A DNA stretch of 64,000 nucleotides, taken from the NCBI GenBank assembly GCA_037576195.1, contig CM075101.1:13144001-13208000 (forward strand), written 5' to 3'. How positions within the stretch are numbered: the first letter of the stretch is position 1; each line of letters starts with the position of its first letter. Shown here in pieces: positions 63,009 to 64,000 of this stretch. Both the position numbers and the translations under genes were made by a program. Origin of the DNA: Phytoseiulus persimilis. Lineage: Eukaryota; Arthropoda; Arachnida; Mesostigmata; Phytoseiidae. The notes below the pieces were generated by a model. It saw only the letters and a program-made list of their open reading frames with translations, did not search any database and was not told where the DNA came from.

Positions 63009-63914
63009 TTAAGACTTTCTTCCCGTCACCGCGCTCACGATGTCTTGACAACGCACCACCTCATATTCAAGCAAAAGCGAACACGCGATGAAAACAAAGT
63101 ATAGAACAAACATAACGAGGGCCAGGCCGAAGTTCATCTTCCAGTTGAACACTGCGATTGTCACGATGACGAAGATCAGCATCATGAATAAGATGAAGAT
63201 CGAGCAGGCCATGCCCGAACTGCTCACGTGCACTGATCCGAAGAACAGGCTCGACAAGAACCATGGAAGAGGTAATCTGCAATTGGGGACATTTTTCAAT
63301 CCTCCATATGCAGTTTTTCTCATTTTCCTGCAATCGGGGAGAAAGAACCCTCTTTCCGGGATCTCCCCCCTCAGACGACCTCCGAATATCAACCGATTCC
63401 TCCCGGACGGCCAGCTAGCCACAAAGGGAACTCTCCGTGCGGGAGGCGGTGTACCGACGCACGCGCGAGCTAAAAGTAATTCTCGAGCGCGATCTCTCCC
63501 GACAATGATCACGTTGGAGAAAAAGCGTGGAGCCAACGATGAAGCCGAACTTTTTTTTTCTTCGTCATACGTACCCAACAGCGACATCGAAGATGTTAGA
63601 ACCGACAGAGCTGGACACTGCCATGTCGCCAAAACCTTTGCGGGCGACGAGAACCGACGTTATTAGGTCGGGAATACTCGTGCCGGCGGCAAGGAACGTC
63701 AGCCCCATAACCTGTAGATGAGATAATCTAATGTGAGCCACCGATGTTTGAGCGCCGCAGAGATGAACTACGAGGGATCCGTGCTTGAAGTCAACGGGGA
63801 GCGCTGATTCGATAACTGGGTAACTCACCTCTGAAGGAATGCCGAAGGTGTCTCCGACCACGGTAGCCCACCACACCATGAGATAGGAAAATATTGCGAT
63901 CCATGCAATCGACC
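63009..63914 (-). CDS. K+-dependent Na+/Ca2+ exchanger (NCKX, SLC24 family), last three exons; 5' part beyond window
   Basis: Plasma-membrane antiporter exchanging Na+ for Ca2+ plus K+. Visible exons on the minus strand: 63914-63829, 63711-63575 and about 63276-63009, with consistent phases (0 then 2). They encode the C-terminal half: a membrane segment with [20 protein letters not shown], then the alpha-2 repeat with [17 protein letters not shown] (its Asp is a known ion-binding position) and [21 protein letters not shown], then GLPLPWFL and three hydrophobic segments, ending TGRKS. The pattern matches the NCKX1/2 group and Drosophila Nckx30C. The acceptor of the first visible exon (CTTCAG) is at 63915-63916, and the upstream intron runs out of the window. 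The exact start of the last exon could be off by one base. Confidence 0.93.
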
Positions 63915-64000
63915 CTGAAGCATGGAAAGAACAGTGTTTGGAACATATCCGGGATCTGCATGACGACAAGGTCATCCGGAGATGAAGCTGAAGCTCGAGG

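Overview
The window looks like nuclear DNA of an arthropod, most likely a chelicerate such as a mite. This rests on the gene content (a GPI-type matrix metalloproteinase, a DnaJA co-chaperone, an SR splicing factor, SLC25A44, a hydroxylysine-kinase-like enzyme and a K+-dependent Na+/Ca2+ exchanger), on short spliceosomal introns (often 50-180 bp), and on an overall base composition that looks close to 50% GC by eye. The species assignment is inference; no marker gene fixes it.

Layout. 1-16.2 kb: no recognisable gene; one inverted-repeat pair (about 5.70-6.74 kb) and a few microsatellites. 16.26-20.18 kb (+): complete nine-exon matrix metalloproteinase. 22.57-24.31 kb (-): complete six-exon hydroxylysine-kinase-like gene. 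25.14-29.42 kb: a long palindromic (foldback-like) element whose right arm has been split by a second long-terminal-inverted-repeat DNA transposon encoding a SWIM zinc-finger protein. 29.48-29.62 kb: a 72-bp direct duplication. 33.07-35.63 kb (-): complete five-exon DnaJA2-type co-chaperone with a C-terminal prenylation box. 38.80-40.06 kb (-): complete three-exon mitochondrial carrier SLC25A44. 42.00-44.22 kb (+): complete six-exon SR splicing factor of the SRSF4/5/6 (B52) type, with a predicted 5'UTR intron. 44.3-56.7 kb: nothing recognised. 56.7-63.0 kb: AT-richer, exon-free DNA that may be a long 3'UTR of the last gene. 63.01-63.91 kb (-): the last three exons of an NCKX (SLC24) exchanger whose 5' part lies beyond the right edge.

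All six host genes were assembled exon by exon. Splice phases agree at every junction, and each complete protein has a length normal for its family. Two introns (MMP intron 1 and hydroxylysine-kinase intron 2) use GC-AG instead of GT-AG boundaries. The six genes have unrelated functions (matrix proteolysis, amino-acid catabolism, protein folding, mitochondrial transport, splicing, calcium transport); this is ordinary eukaryotic gene order, not an operon. The most unusual structure is the nested pair of palindromic elements at 25-29.4 kb.
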